A DNA stretch of 17,362 nt from an uncultured Granulosicoccaceae bacterium (GTDB taxonomy: Bacteria > Pseudomonadota > Gammaproteobacteria > Granulosicoccales > Granulosicoccaceae). Made by a program: the position numbers and the translations under genes. The stretch's first letter is position 1. Every line of letters begins with the position of its first letter. Positions 1 through 7,200 of this stretch are shown here, in pieces. The DNA is taken from positions 1-17,362 of the forward strand of contig CALFBL010000288.1 in assembly GCA_937951695.1 (NCBI GenBank). The letters are read 5' to 3'. The notes beneath the pieces were generated by a model. That model was not told the origin of the DNA. It was given only the letters and a program-made list of their open reading frames with translations, and searched no databases.

Positions 1-779
1 GTTCCCAGAATATTGCTGACAAGGCTAAACACCGACGGTACTTCAGGGTCGCCGATCAGCGCAGCCGTTACCAGTCGAACACCCACAACCTCTTGAAATT
101 GATCAGGCGGTGTGTTTATCGGTAATGCAATAACATCGACAGTGGGTTGTGTTCGTCGCAAGATCAATAAGGATCTTGAACCGGATGCCAAAGATATCGG
201 TTCGATACGTGTCAGAGTGTTACGATCGCCGGTGTCGGTCACAGCATCGATAAACACACGCGTGATATCGCGAGGCACTGTCCCGCTTGCCTGTATCATG
301 TCCGGTACGGTGGAGGCGATGGGTGAGGCGCCCTTGTCGGCGGAAGTAAACAGAGTTACCGGCACATCAGTGAGATTGATTAGCTCTATCTCTGCAGTTG
401 GATCGCTGCTAACCACTACTGGATTTTCGAAGCCGATGGTCGTGCCGAAGGACACGGCAGTATCGGTCGTGGCATTAAAGCCGAACAAATTTGGCTCGGA
501 GACAGCTGATGAATCACCCGAGTCAATGCCGTCAGTATCAGTCGTGTCTGGCGGAGGTACGGAATCACTGGGGTCGGGTTGGCCCTCTGGATCTAACGGG
601 ATTGTCGGACCCTCGCTGTCCAGTAAATCATCAACCGCAGTGATACCTGAATTTATAAACCCATCGGAGGACGAGCCGTCGCCGGTGCCGAAGATACCGC
701 CATCGCATCCAGTCAGTAGGGTAGACAACCACACCGCGAGGCACACACCAGACAATAAACGCTCCGTTTTATTTCTCAT
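1..779 (-). CDS. Putative lipoprotein, C-terminus cut by the window edge
   Basis: The reading frame from an ATG at 779 stays open to base 1 (259 codons visible). The first 25 residues form a lipoprotein signal peptide: basic start (MRNKTER), hydrophobic core, then the lipobox LLTGC with Cys25 as the probable lipidated residue. A Gly/Ser/Asp/Pro-rich linker (about residues 26-85) follows, then a beta-rich region. Asp27 comes after Cys26-equivalent position only loosely, so inner versus outer membrane sorting is not decided. The beta-rich part, with segments such as AEIELINLTDVPVTLF and VVGVRLVTAAL, faintly recalls DUF4397-type lipoproteins, but I am not sure of that. Its ATG lies inside the end of the upstream DUF6502 gene (11-bp overlap), implying co-transcription and translational coupling. 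A long opposing frame on the plus strand (112-825) is rejected because it lacks the signal, lipobox and operon fit seen here. Confidence 0.75.
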   Translation of the reverse strand, partial: MRNKTERLLSGVCLAVWLSTLLTGCDGGIFGTGDGSSSDGFINSGITAVDDLLDSEGPTIPLDPEGQPDPSDSVPPPDTTDTDGIDSGDSSAVSEPNLFGFNATTDTAVSFGTTIGFENPVVVSSDPTAEIELINLTDVPVTLFTSADKGASPIASTVPDMIQASGTVPRDITRVFIDAVTDTGDRNTLTRIEPISLASGSRSLLILRRTQPTVDVIALPINTPPDQFQEVVGVRLVTAALIGDPEVPSVFSLVSNILG

Positions 780-1581
780 GATCGGTTTCCGTTTCTATCT
801 CGCCTTCTATCAGATACAGACCTAAGCCAACGCGATTTCTAACGCCATTGCCGGGCGGTTTGTCCCCCTGGTCGTGTTGTTTTAACCAATGGTCCAGTTC
901 GCGCAACAGCACGATGGCTTTGTCTCGTCCGAGTATTCGAAAAGCCTCTAAACCTTCGTCACTGACGTTGTCGTAAGCCACACTGAGCTGCAGGCGTCGG
1001 TTGTCGTCTCCGGACAAGTTAAAGTCCAGTGTTTCCAGTAAATCGGTCGCGCTGGTGGCGAACACATCGAGCATGGCTTCTTTACTCTCATGCGGTACAT
1101 AGCCGCGGGTGAGTAATTCAACCTCTGACCCTTCCTGCTTAACAGTGCCAACTCGAATGAGTTCGTCGAGGACCGCACGTGCTGGCACATCGCCACCGTA
1201 TTGTTTCACCAATACATTGAACGTATCGTTTGCATCGCCGTAAGTCAGCACGGCAGGTTCCGCACGATCATCGTGGAACTGGCTGTCCTGAAGCCAACCT
1301 GTGACAACGCGTAAGGCGCGGTTGTGTTTGCCAATGCTAGGTTCGATGTCAGCGGGCAACTCCAGCAGGCGCTTTACTTCTTTTCGGTTGATACCCGTGA
1401 CTACTGCCATGCGGGATACGGAAGGGGGTTTACCGTCAATGCCAAAGTGGCGTACAGCTTCGTTCACATAGGCCTGTTTGGCCCAGCTGGAGAATTCCCC
1501 ATGCGATACACCGTGACGCAGTAGCAGTCGCACCAAGGGCGACAGTACGCGTGTAACGGCTTTCTGTAAGCTGGAGGCCAT
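769..1581 (-). CDS. DUF6502 family protein (putative helix-turn-helix protein)
   Basis: The 270-residue protein matches my recollection of the DUF6502 family of proteobacterial proteins, whose function is unknown. The N-terminal third (starting MASSLQKAVTRVLSPLVRLL) is helical. Residues about 50-75 (PSVSRMAVVTGINRKEVKRL) look like a helix-turn-helix with a recognition helix rich in Lys and Arg, so DNA binding is plausible but inferred. The middle resembles a winged extension, and the tail is strongly acidic (EGEIETETDHEK). The start at 1581 has no clear Shine-Dalgarno sequence. A short inverted repeat sits 21-36 bp upstream and could mark the promoter or an operator. The stop overlaps the next gene (the lipoprotein) by 11 bp, so the two form a small operon. 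The upstream TRAP genes run in the same direction but are separated by 165 bp. Confidence 0.8.
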   Translation of the reverse strand: MASSLQKAVTRVLSPLVRLLLRHGVSHGEFSSWAKQAYVNEAVRHFGIDGKPPSVSRMAVVTGINRKEVKRLLELPADIEPSIGKHNRALRVVTGWLQDSQFHDDRAEPAVLTYGDANDTFNVLVKQYGGDVPARAVLDELIRVGTVKQEGSEVELLTRGYVPHESKEAMLDVFATSATDLLETLDFNLSGDDNRRLQLSVAYDNVSDEGLEAFRILGRDKAIVLLRELDHWLKQHDQGDKPPGNGVRNRVGLGLYLIEGEIETETDHEK

Positions 1582-1601
1582 AATTCGAAGGGTCGCTAAG
1601 T

Positions 1602-1617
1602 TGGGAATATTATCCCA
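1602..1617. promoter_or_regulatory. Inverted repeat upstream of the DUF6502 gene, possible operator/promoter core
   Basis: The plus strand reads TGGGA-ATATTA-TCCCA, with 5-bp perfect arms around an AT-rich centre. Read on the minus strand it contains GGATAATATT, which resembles a -10 element 24-34 bp before the DUF6502 ATG. No good -35 element is visible at 16-18 bp. Placement suggests a promoter with a short leader, possibly autoregulated. This is inference from position and symmetry only. Confidence 0.3.
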
Positions 1618-1746
1618 TATTGCGACTGATAGGAGCGTGTTCTGAACCTCAATCTGGGAGCAGCGTTACGGCAAGCGGGCTAACTTTCTTGAAAACCCGG
1701 TGTCGGTTTGGTGCCGCGGTCGAAGCTTGGTAGTGTCGTTTGCGTA

Positions 1747-3861
1747 TTAATTTTCCGGCAAAATATCGGGCAAGAAGGTGGTTATTTGCGGGAAATGCCA
1801 CAAAAGCACCAGCCCGACGATCTGGATTATGACAAATGGCCAGATACCACGATAGATATCGCCCGTGGTCACCGAAGGAGGAGCTACCCCGCGCAGATAA
1901 AACAAGGCGAACCCGAATGGCGGGGTGATGAATGAGGTTTGCAGGTTGACGGCAATCAGAATCGTTATCCATTCCGGTGGCATTAGCGCTGGGTCTGCTG
2001 CGTATATCACGGGGCCGACTATTGGTATGACGATGAAAATGATCTCGATAAAGTCGAGCACAAAGCCCAGCACAAACAACACGCCCATGACCACCAGCAG
2101 CAGCACGCGCGGGTCTTCGATCGAGCGTAGAGCCTCTTGTATGTAGTGCTCACCGCCGTAGCTGCGAATCGTCAAGCTCAAAAACAGCGAGGCGATGAGG
2201 ATCATGAACACCATGCTGGTGACTTTGGTGGTCTCCCTGACCACTTTAGGCAAGACGCCTTTGGCCAGCAACACACCGCAGGCAAACAGCAGGCCGAAAA
2301 CGGCGACGTGGTAAGCAATTATGGTGACCCAGATTGCGATCTGGTCTTGCGTAGAGACGTTATCAACCGTCATGCGTAAATCGAAGTTACCGCGCATCAG
2401 TAACATCACAACGACTGCAAAGGCGGCGTAAGTGATGACTTGTATAGACGCGCTTTTACGACCGTCCTCACGCGCGGATAAACGCGCGGCTGCAAGCATG
2501 ATGGCTCCCGCAGCTCCCAGCGCTGCTGCTGGTGTTGGGCTGGTTATACCGCCAAGGATGGACCCCAGTACCGACACTATTAAAATCACCGGTGGTGACA
2601 CCACTCGCAGTACCTCGATATTTTTCAAGCGCTGTATGGCGTGTTTTAAGCCATACAAAATGAGCACAGTGGGTAGGGCGTATTGCGAAAATGCTTTGCT
2701 AGGCTGCTCACCACCACCCAGAAACTTGATGTCAACGAACACATAGGCAGCGATTCCTATCAAGCCAATGATGATCGGGGTTGCACGGTATTGCGGTTGA
2801 AAAAACAAGGCCAGCAAAAAAACAAAAATACCAACGACGCTCAAAAACAGGGTGCCATGTGACACCAGAGCGGTATCACCGGGTGAGGTTTGAGCAGACA
2901 CTAGCCCCATCGAGGTAAGAGCGATCCAGCCCGCTATCAATAAAGTGATCGGCCCCAGCGCCATCAGTACCATCAAGCCGGTGCGGTTGTTGTAATGCTC
3001 GGCAATATGAAACTCGCCCGGGACGCGTTCCAGCAGTGCAATCGGCGGGGCAGATGAGGGTTTTAGTAATGCGTAAGCCAAAGCGTAAAGCCCGTATAAC
3101 AGAGCCAGAACAACCCCAGGGATGAAGGCCGCTTTGAACAATGTGCCGGTCGACAGTACCGCAGGTTCTCCCAGCATCTCCATCACGGTGACGCCCAGTT
3201 CCTGTGCTCGATTCTCCTGGCCAATGGAATACATATCGCCAACGATGGAACCCAGTAACACGATGACAATAGACGGGGGAATAATTTGTCCCAGTGTGCC
3301 CGATGTCGCGATAACGCCTGTGGCGAGAGATTTTGAATATCCGGCACGCAGCATGGTGGGCAGGGCTATCAAACCCATAGTGACGACGGTGGCACCGACC
3401 ACGCCAGTGCTGGCGGCGAGAAGGGTTCCAACCACAACCACAGCAATGGCAAGCCCGCCTGGCATGGCGCCAAAGGTTCGTGCCATGGTGGTCAGCAGAT
3501 CTTCCGCAATACGCGAACGTTCCAGCGCAATTCCCATCAGCACAAATAAAGGCACCGCGAGCAAGACTTCGACATTACCGCCGAATGCGCGCGTAAATAT
3601 ACCTTGCGCCCAGGTGGATAAGGTGGAGAGCATGGCACCGTCCCAGCCTTTGGGTAGCACCGGCACGATCTCTTCGGCGCCGTTGTAAATCTCTATGGTG
3701 TAGAGCAAGCCCTGGTTGCTCATGATGGCGATTACGGCAAAGCTCAAAATGGCTGAGCCGGCAATCGCAAACGCCACCGGGAAGCCAGTCATAATGCCGA
3801 AAAACAAAAAGGAAAACGTGATAATCAGCGATATTTCAACGCCGTTTAGTCCGAACATCAT
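1747..3861 (-). CDS. TRAP transporter large permease (DctM/FcbT3-like), enlarged
   Basis: This inner-membrane subunit forms the transport channel of a TRAP uptake system, which uses an ion gradient (usually sodium) rather than ATP. Family signatures are clear: GIMTGFPVAFA near the start, then STGVVGATVVTMGLIALPT and SGTLGQIIPPSIVIVLLGS in the first half. The second half has ILGGITSPTPAAALGAAG and, near the end, NLQTSFITPPFGFALFYLRG. These fit the COG4664 (FcbT3) branch. I chose the tandem ATGs at 3861/3858 because GAGGAAG lies about 7-10 bp upstream and because the gene then begins 1 bp after the small-permease stop. An in-frame start 13 codons earlier would lie inside that gene. At about 704 residues it exceeds the usual roughly 430; the extra material is several added hydrophobic segments in the middle (roughly residues 270-420). 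The usual Pro-Thr-Glu-Ala-Ala signature reads Pro-Thr-Pro-Ala-Ala. Confidence 0.93.
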   Translation of the reverse strand: MMFGLNGVEISLIITFSFLFFGIMTGFPVAFAIAGSAILSFAVIAIMSNQGLLYTIEIYNGAEEIVPVLPKGWDGAMLSTLSTWAQGIFTRAFGGNVEVLLAVPLFVLMGIALERSRIAEDLLTTMARTFGAMPGGLAIAVVVVGTLLAASTGVVGATVVTMGLIALPTMLRAGYSKSLATGVIATSGTLGQIIPPSIVIVLLGSIVGDMYSIGQENRAQELGVTVMEMLGEPAVLSTGTLFKAAFIPGVVLALLYGLYALAYALLKPSSAPPIALLERVPGEFHIAEHYNNRTGLMVLMALGPITLLIAGWIALTSMGLVSAQTSPGDTALVSHGTLFLSVVGIFVFLLALFFQPQYRATPIIIGLIGIAAYVFVDIKFLGGGEQPSKAFSQYALPTVLILYGLKHAIQRLKNIEVLRVVSPPVILIVSVLGSILGGITSPTPAAALGAAGAIMLAAARLSAREDGRKSASIQVITYAAFAVVVMLLMRGNFDLRMTVDNVSTQDQIAIWVTIIAYHVAVFGLLFACGVLLAKGVLPKVVRETTKVTSMVFMILIASLFLSLTIRSYGGEHYIQEALRSIEDPRVLLLVVMGVLFVLGFVLDFIEIIFIVIPIVGPVIYAADPALMPPEWITILIAVNLQTSFITPPFGFALFYLRGVAPPSVTTGDIYRGIWPFVIIQIVGLVLLWHFPQITTFLPDILPEN

Positions 3862-3862
3862 C

Positions 3863-4774
3863 TCAGTTCTTCCTCGATGCAAGATCGATATCGACATCAC
3901 TCTCGTTGACGGGTAATCGTGTATTTACCGGCAATTGAGGTTCGTCTTCGAGCAATGGGTGTGATTCCACGTCGGGCTCGAGCAAGCCCCACAGGTTTCG
4001 TAACATGAACGCGACAGCTTGAATGAACAAAAGCGCGGCGAAGACTAGAATGATGGCCTTGAATGCCCATACCCAGGTGAATTCTGCCGTACCGGAGGAT
4101 TCCCATTTGAAGCCTCTCCAGCTCGCCTTGTCGCTGAAAATGTTCAGTGGGCGCTGACTGAAAGCTGAATTGGTGGCAATAGGCCAGGCGAACCACCAGA
4201 TTAAAATGGCCGTGGGTAGCATGAATAAGATGGAACCGATGAAATCCATCATGCGTTTGGCTCTGTAGCCAACGTTGCCGTACACCAGATCCACTCGAAC
4301 GTGGCCACCTTCGATAAAGGTGTAGGCTGAGGCTAAGGCAATCAGTATAGCGTTGTAGAACTTCAATTGGCCTGACAGCCACTGTAATTCTTGGGAGGTA
4401 AGGTTCAATCCCAATGGGGCGAAGCTCAATTCGTTACCGCGAAATACCTGTCCCATCACAATGATGAGTACTTGCTGCAACATTAGCAGCAGCACAAACC
4501 AGGAGGCCCCATGACCAATAGCCCGGTTAAAGCTTTCCAGTTTAAGCACGGTGGCTTTCAGGAATTTTCGGCTGATCAGGCTAAAGACAAACACAGCCAA
4601 CAGCAACGCCATCATCATGTAGAGAAACTCAAGCGACTGACCGGCGAGGGTCAGAGCCGTCATCTTCTCTTTCAGGGTGTCCAGTTGCCACCAGTTATAA
4701 ATGATGAGTGGCAAGGTGATCAGATCGAGTGCGCCGTTGGCCACGCCTTTCAGGCAAGCAATAATAAGAGACAA
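3863..4774 (-). CDS. TRAP transporter small permease (DctQ/FcbT2-like)
   Basis: This is the small membrane subunit that pairs with the large permease. The diagnostic stretch EGGHVRVDLVYGNVGYRAKR sits between hydrophobic helices, as in DctQ/FcbT2 proteins. It is about 303 residues long, compared with roughly 170-220 usual. The excess is an N-terminal hydrophobic segment (LITLPLIIYNWW) and a soluble acidic tail after the last helix. No ATG is available near the start. I prefer the TTG at 4774 because GGAG lies 6 bp before it; an in-frame TTG at 4792 would add 6 residues and has no such site. The gene follows the binding-protein gene by about 130 bp, with a strong hairpin in between, and ends 1 bp before the large-permease ATG, so the two permeases are translationally coupled. 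Confidence 0.9.
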   Translation of the reverse strand: MSLIIACLKGVANGALDLITLPLIIYNWWQLDTLKEKMTALTLAGQSLEFLYMMMALLLAVFVFSLISRKFLKATVLKLESFNRAIGHGASWFVLLLMLQQVLIIVMGQVFRGNELSFAPLGLNLTSQELQWLSGQLKFYNAILIALASAYTFIEGGHVRVDLVYGNVGYRAKRMMDFIGSILFMLPTAILIWWFAWPIATNSAFSQRPLNIFSDKASWRGFKWESSGTAEFTWVWAFKAIILVFAALLFIQAVAFMLRNLWGLLEPDVESHPLLEDEPQLPVNTRLPVNESDVDIDLASRKN

Positions 4775-4824
4775 GGAGCTCTCCGGGTACAAGTATCAAC
4801 AGGGCGAAGGTGCCTAAGTTGCGA

Positions 4825-4863
4825 TAAAAAAGGCGCTACCCGTGTCTACACCGGGTAGCGCCT
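4825..4863 (-). terminator. Intrinsic terminator/attenuator between TRAP binding protein and permeases
   Basis: A perfect 12-bp stem (AGGCGCTACCCG at 4831-4842 with its complement at 4852-4863) and 9-nt loop is followed on the minus strand by a run of six T. It lies 45 bp after the binding-protein stop and before the permease genes of the same operon. I infer partial termination, giving more binding protein than permease; protection of the upstream mRNA from 3' decay is an equally fair reading. Confidence 0.85.
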
Positions 4864-4907
4864 GTTTCGTTCACGCTAGTGTGACAGCATTGCTGCGCAC
4901 AGATTGT

Positions 4908-5990
4908 TTAGCCGACTACGCGATCGCGTTGAGCGGTGTAAGCATTGTCAGATAGGTTCATCCAGCGAGAAGATAATTTCATGCTAGCCATAACCGAATT
5001 GTGGATTTTAGCGAACAGCTCATCGTCCATGTTCTCTTCCAGAGTTTCCTGGGAGGCTTTGCCGAACGCGTCCCACACATCATCAGGGAACTGCAGTGTT
5101 TCAACACCCGCGGTCACCAAACGATCCAGCGCCTGAGAGTTGTTGGCAAGGAACTGGTGCAAGGTGTACTGGTTCGACTCAGCGGCCGCTATCTCAATCA
5201 TCTTTTTGTGAGGATCGGACAAACCATTGAACCGCTCAGCGTTTACCGCAACGGACAAACCAGCGCCTGGCTCGTGAAAACCGGACGTGTAGAACTTCTT
5301 AGTGATTTCCTGAAAGCCCTCTTTTTCATCGGCCCAAGGACCGATCCATTCGGTGCCGTCAAGCGCGCCAGAAGCGAGTGCCTGGTAGACCTCAGAACCT
5401 GGAATAGCCTGTACGGATGCACCCAGTTTGCCGAGCGCCTTACCGCCCAAACCTGGCATACGAAATTTCAGACCTTTAAAGTCGTCTGCGCTTTGAATTT
5501 CTTCGCGGAACCAGCCACCGGCCTGTGCACCGGTGTTGCCGGCCAGAAACGACACCAGACCAAACTCTTCACCGATTTCCAGGTGCAGCTCATGCCCACC
5601 CATATGGTAGTACCAGTTGTGTAGTTCCGGTGCTGTCATACCAAACGGCACCGCTGTGAAAAATGCAAACGCTGGATGCTGACCGACGTAGTAATAGTCA
5701 GCCGCGTGGTACATATCAGCCTGACCCGAGGTCACCGCGTCGAACTGACCGAAGCCGGAGATGAGCTCGCCAATGGCTTTGAGATCGATTTCCAATGTGC
5801 CATCGGACATGGCGTTGACAGAATCGGCAAAACGCTGGGCGGCATCGTGGACACCTGCGAGGCCGCGACCCCAACTGGTAACCATCACGAGCTTTTCACG
5901 ACCTTGAGCAATGGCCGGTGCGCCAGTGATGACACCTGCGCCAACCGCCGCAGCACCCGCACTGCCTTTGAGAAATTTACGTCTAGACAT
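4908..5990 (-). CDS. TRAP transporter substrate-binding protein (DctP/TakP/FcbT1-like), Tat-exported
   Basis: This periplasmic receptor captures the substrate for the TRAP permeases encoded just downstream. The 360 residues start with a twin-arginine signal (SRRKFLK, then an Ala/Gly-rich core), with likely cleavage after APAIA near residue 28. The mature part fits COG4663 (FcbT1/TakP). RMPGLGG carries Arg177, the position of the conserved carboxylate-binding arginine in DctP proteins, and DGTEWIGPW (Glu214, Trp215) matches the TakP ligand/cation site region. An organic-acid ligand, such as a 2-oxo acid, is therefore likely, but the exact substrate cannot be read from sequence. The ATG at 5990 has GGAGA about 10 bp upstream. 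It is the first gene of the operon. Folding before export through Tat is unusual among binding proteins generally but common in this branch. Confidence 0.95.
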   Translation of the reverse strand: MSRRKFLKGSAGAAAVGAGVITGAPAIAQGREKLVMVTSWGRGLAGVHDAAQRFADSVNAMSDGTLEIDLKAIGELISGFGQFDAVTSGQADMYHAADYYYVGQHPAFAFFTAVPFGMTAPELHNWYYHMGGHELHLEIGEEFGLVSFLAGNTGAQAGGWFREEIQSADDFKGLKFRMPGLGGKALGKLGASVQAIPGSEVYQALASGALDGTEWIGPWADEKEGFQEITKKFYTSGFHEPGAGLSVAVNAERFNGLSDPHKKMIEIAAAESNQYTLHQFLANNSQALDRLVTAGVETLQFPDDVWDAFGKASQETLEENMDDELFAKIHNSVMASMKLSSRWMNLSDNAYTAQRDRVVG

Positions 5991-6364
5991 GGATTGACAT
6001 TCTCCAATGGGTAATTTTTAAGTGATTTAATTTTATTAGTAGCGTATGAGTCTGTAACCACAGATACCCGCTCACTCCCATCAGCTTAATTCAATCTGGT
6101 GTTTTCATCCACTGATTAATGTGTAACAGTCATGGATTCTTTGCTGCAAGACGGGGCAAGGATTGTGAAGGTTGAATGCGCTAAGGGTGCCCCGGTGAGA
6201 AGCGCGTCACAAATAAAGGCGCCTGTGCGCGCCTTCTATCATGAACCGATGTTCTGGTTCGAGTTGTCAATACCCGCTATACCGCAGTTTGTTAATCAGA
6301 TTAGCCGAGGGGCACATGTTGGTAAGCTCAACCTCTGCTCGCCGGTCCTGAGCCAATCCATCGA
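5991..6364. other. Gene-free intergenic stretch (TRAP leader and terminator region)
   Basis: I see no convincing gene here. The plus-strand frame at 6132-6368 has no ribosome site and no recognisable protein features. The left part (about 5991-6130) must contain the TRAP operon promoter and leader. It is AT-rich near 6015-6045, but I find no convincing -35/-10 pair at proper spacing. The right part contains a hairpin at 6216-6235, described separately. No operator-like palindrome stands out. Confidence 0.6.
6211..6235 (-). terminator. Likely terminator of the secreted-protein gene
   Basis: AAGGCGC (6216-6222) pairs with GCGCCTT (6229-6235) around a 6-nt loop. On the minus strand the stem is followed by TATTTGTG, a moderately T-rich tail. 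It lies about 130 bp after the stop of the minus-strand gene ending at 6365, so the 3' untranslated region would be long. The tail is weaker than a classic T-run. Confidence 0.5.
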
Positions 6365-6991
6365 CTAATCCGCTGCGGTGGGAGTCGTGTCGTCGGGCGG
6401 AAAAGACAGATTGATCGTGATGTTCTGTAACGCGTTGTCACCATTAAAGCGGGTGGCAAATTGGCCAGGTAGTTCGATATTAATTGTCAGGTGGTTTCCA
6501 TGGGTTGCAGTCCCGGTGAGTGCCTGATGCTCCAAGAGTTGGGTCTGAGCCACTGCCGTCGCTGTTGAGTGAACAGATAATGTCTCGGCCGGTACCGTGA
6601 TGGCCAAGGCACTTGCCACAGAACTGGCGTTCTGGCTAGCGGAGGCGGTTAAGGCACTGGTTGCTGTCGTGTGGGTTGGCAACGCGGCTGAAATGTCAGG
6701 TTCATCAGTCGACGCAGGGTTAGCGATCGCGGCAGGATTCGTATAGGCCGTGGTGGCTTGACGTGGCCCAGTAAATGCCTGACTGGCCAAAATAGCACTC
6801 ACAGTCGCGATCGCTTGTGTGTCTGGGCTGTCTGCGTCCGAGGATTGGGGTTTGATCGCCGAAGGCAGGGTTGCCCTATCGACCCCGGAGTTCAGGCGCA
6901 AGGTATCAGCGAAGGCTGTGCTGTGGTGCGCCAACAGGGGGGTCCCTGCGATGACTAGAAGAGCGGAACAGATAGTGGGAGAAAGCTTCAT
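6365..6991 (-). CDS. Secreted Ala/Thr/Ser-rich protein of unknown function
   Basis: I do not recognise a family. The 208 residues begin with a Sec signal peptide (MKLSPTICSALLVIAGTPLL, then AHHSTAFA) with likely cleavage after AFA at about residue 28, so the product is periplasmic or secreted. The mature part is dominated by Ala, Thr and Ser (about residues 45-155), with few aromatic or charged residues and no cysteine. The last 50 residues look different: alternating hydrophobic segments LTINIELPG and NITINLSFPPDD suggest two matching beta-strands. The ATG at 6991 has only a weak ribosome site (GAGCACGAG). It stands alone, divergent from the HPt gene, with a probable terminator at 6216-6235. 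The low complexity leaves some doubt, but the signal peptide and open frame argue for a real gene. Confidence 0.6.
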   Translation of the reverse strand: MKLSPTICSALLVIAGTPLLAHHSTAFADTLRLNSGVDRATLPSAIKPQSSDADSPDTQAIATVSAILASQAFTGPRQATTAYTNPAAIANPASTDEPDISAALPTHTTATSALTASASQNASSVASALAITVPAETLSVHSTATAVAQTQLLEHQALTGTATHGNHLTINIELPGQFATRFNGDNALQNITINLSFPPDDTTPTAAD

Positions 6992-7200
6992 CGAATGCTC
7001 GTGCTCGGATTAGCCTACAAAACGGTTCCAGCGGCCTGCTCACACTTTTCTGTAGACCCGTTGGCAAATTGGTTCTATTTATTTGAAGTAGACCCCACGA
7101 CAGACTGGGTGAGCTGTGAACTGGGCTTCAGAATCAGGCCAATCAGCCGTAAACATTTGTTAAGAGGGGATTGAAAGCATTGACGAGGGAGCAGTGTCCT

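Noticed and set aside
112..825. 237-codon open frame on the plus strand
   Set aside because: It lies antisense to a lipoprotein frame with a clear signal peptide and lipobox that overlaps its operon partner; the plus-strand translation has no recognisable features.
1693..1709. Hairpin AAACC/GGTTT after the TRAP large permease as a terminator
   Set aside because: Only 5 bp, AT-rich, with a short T tail; too weak to support as a terminator.
3122..3688. 188-codon plus-strand frame opposite the TRAP large permease
   Set aside because: The opposite frame has unmistakable TRAP motifs throughout; this one is a compositional shadow.
5001..5624. 207-codon plus-strand frame opposite the TRAP binding protein
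   Set aside because: It is antisense to a well-recognised DctP-type protein and has no family features of its own.
6132..6368. Possible 78-residue protein in the gene-free stretch
   Set aside because: No ribosome site, no recognisable motif, and it contains the hairpin that fits a terminator for the opposite-strand gene.
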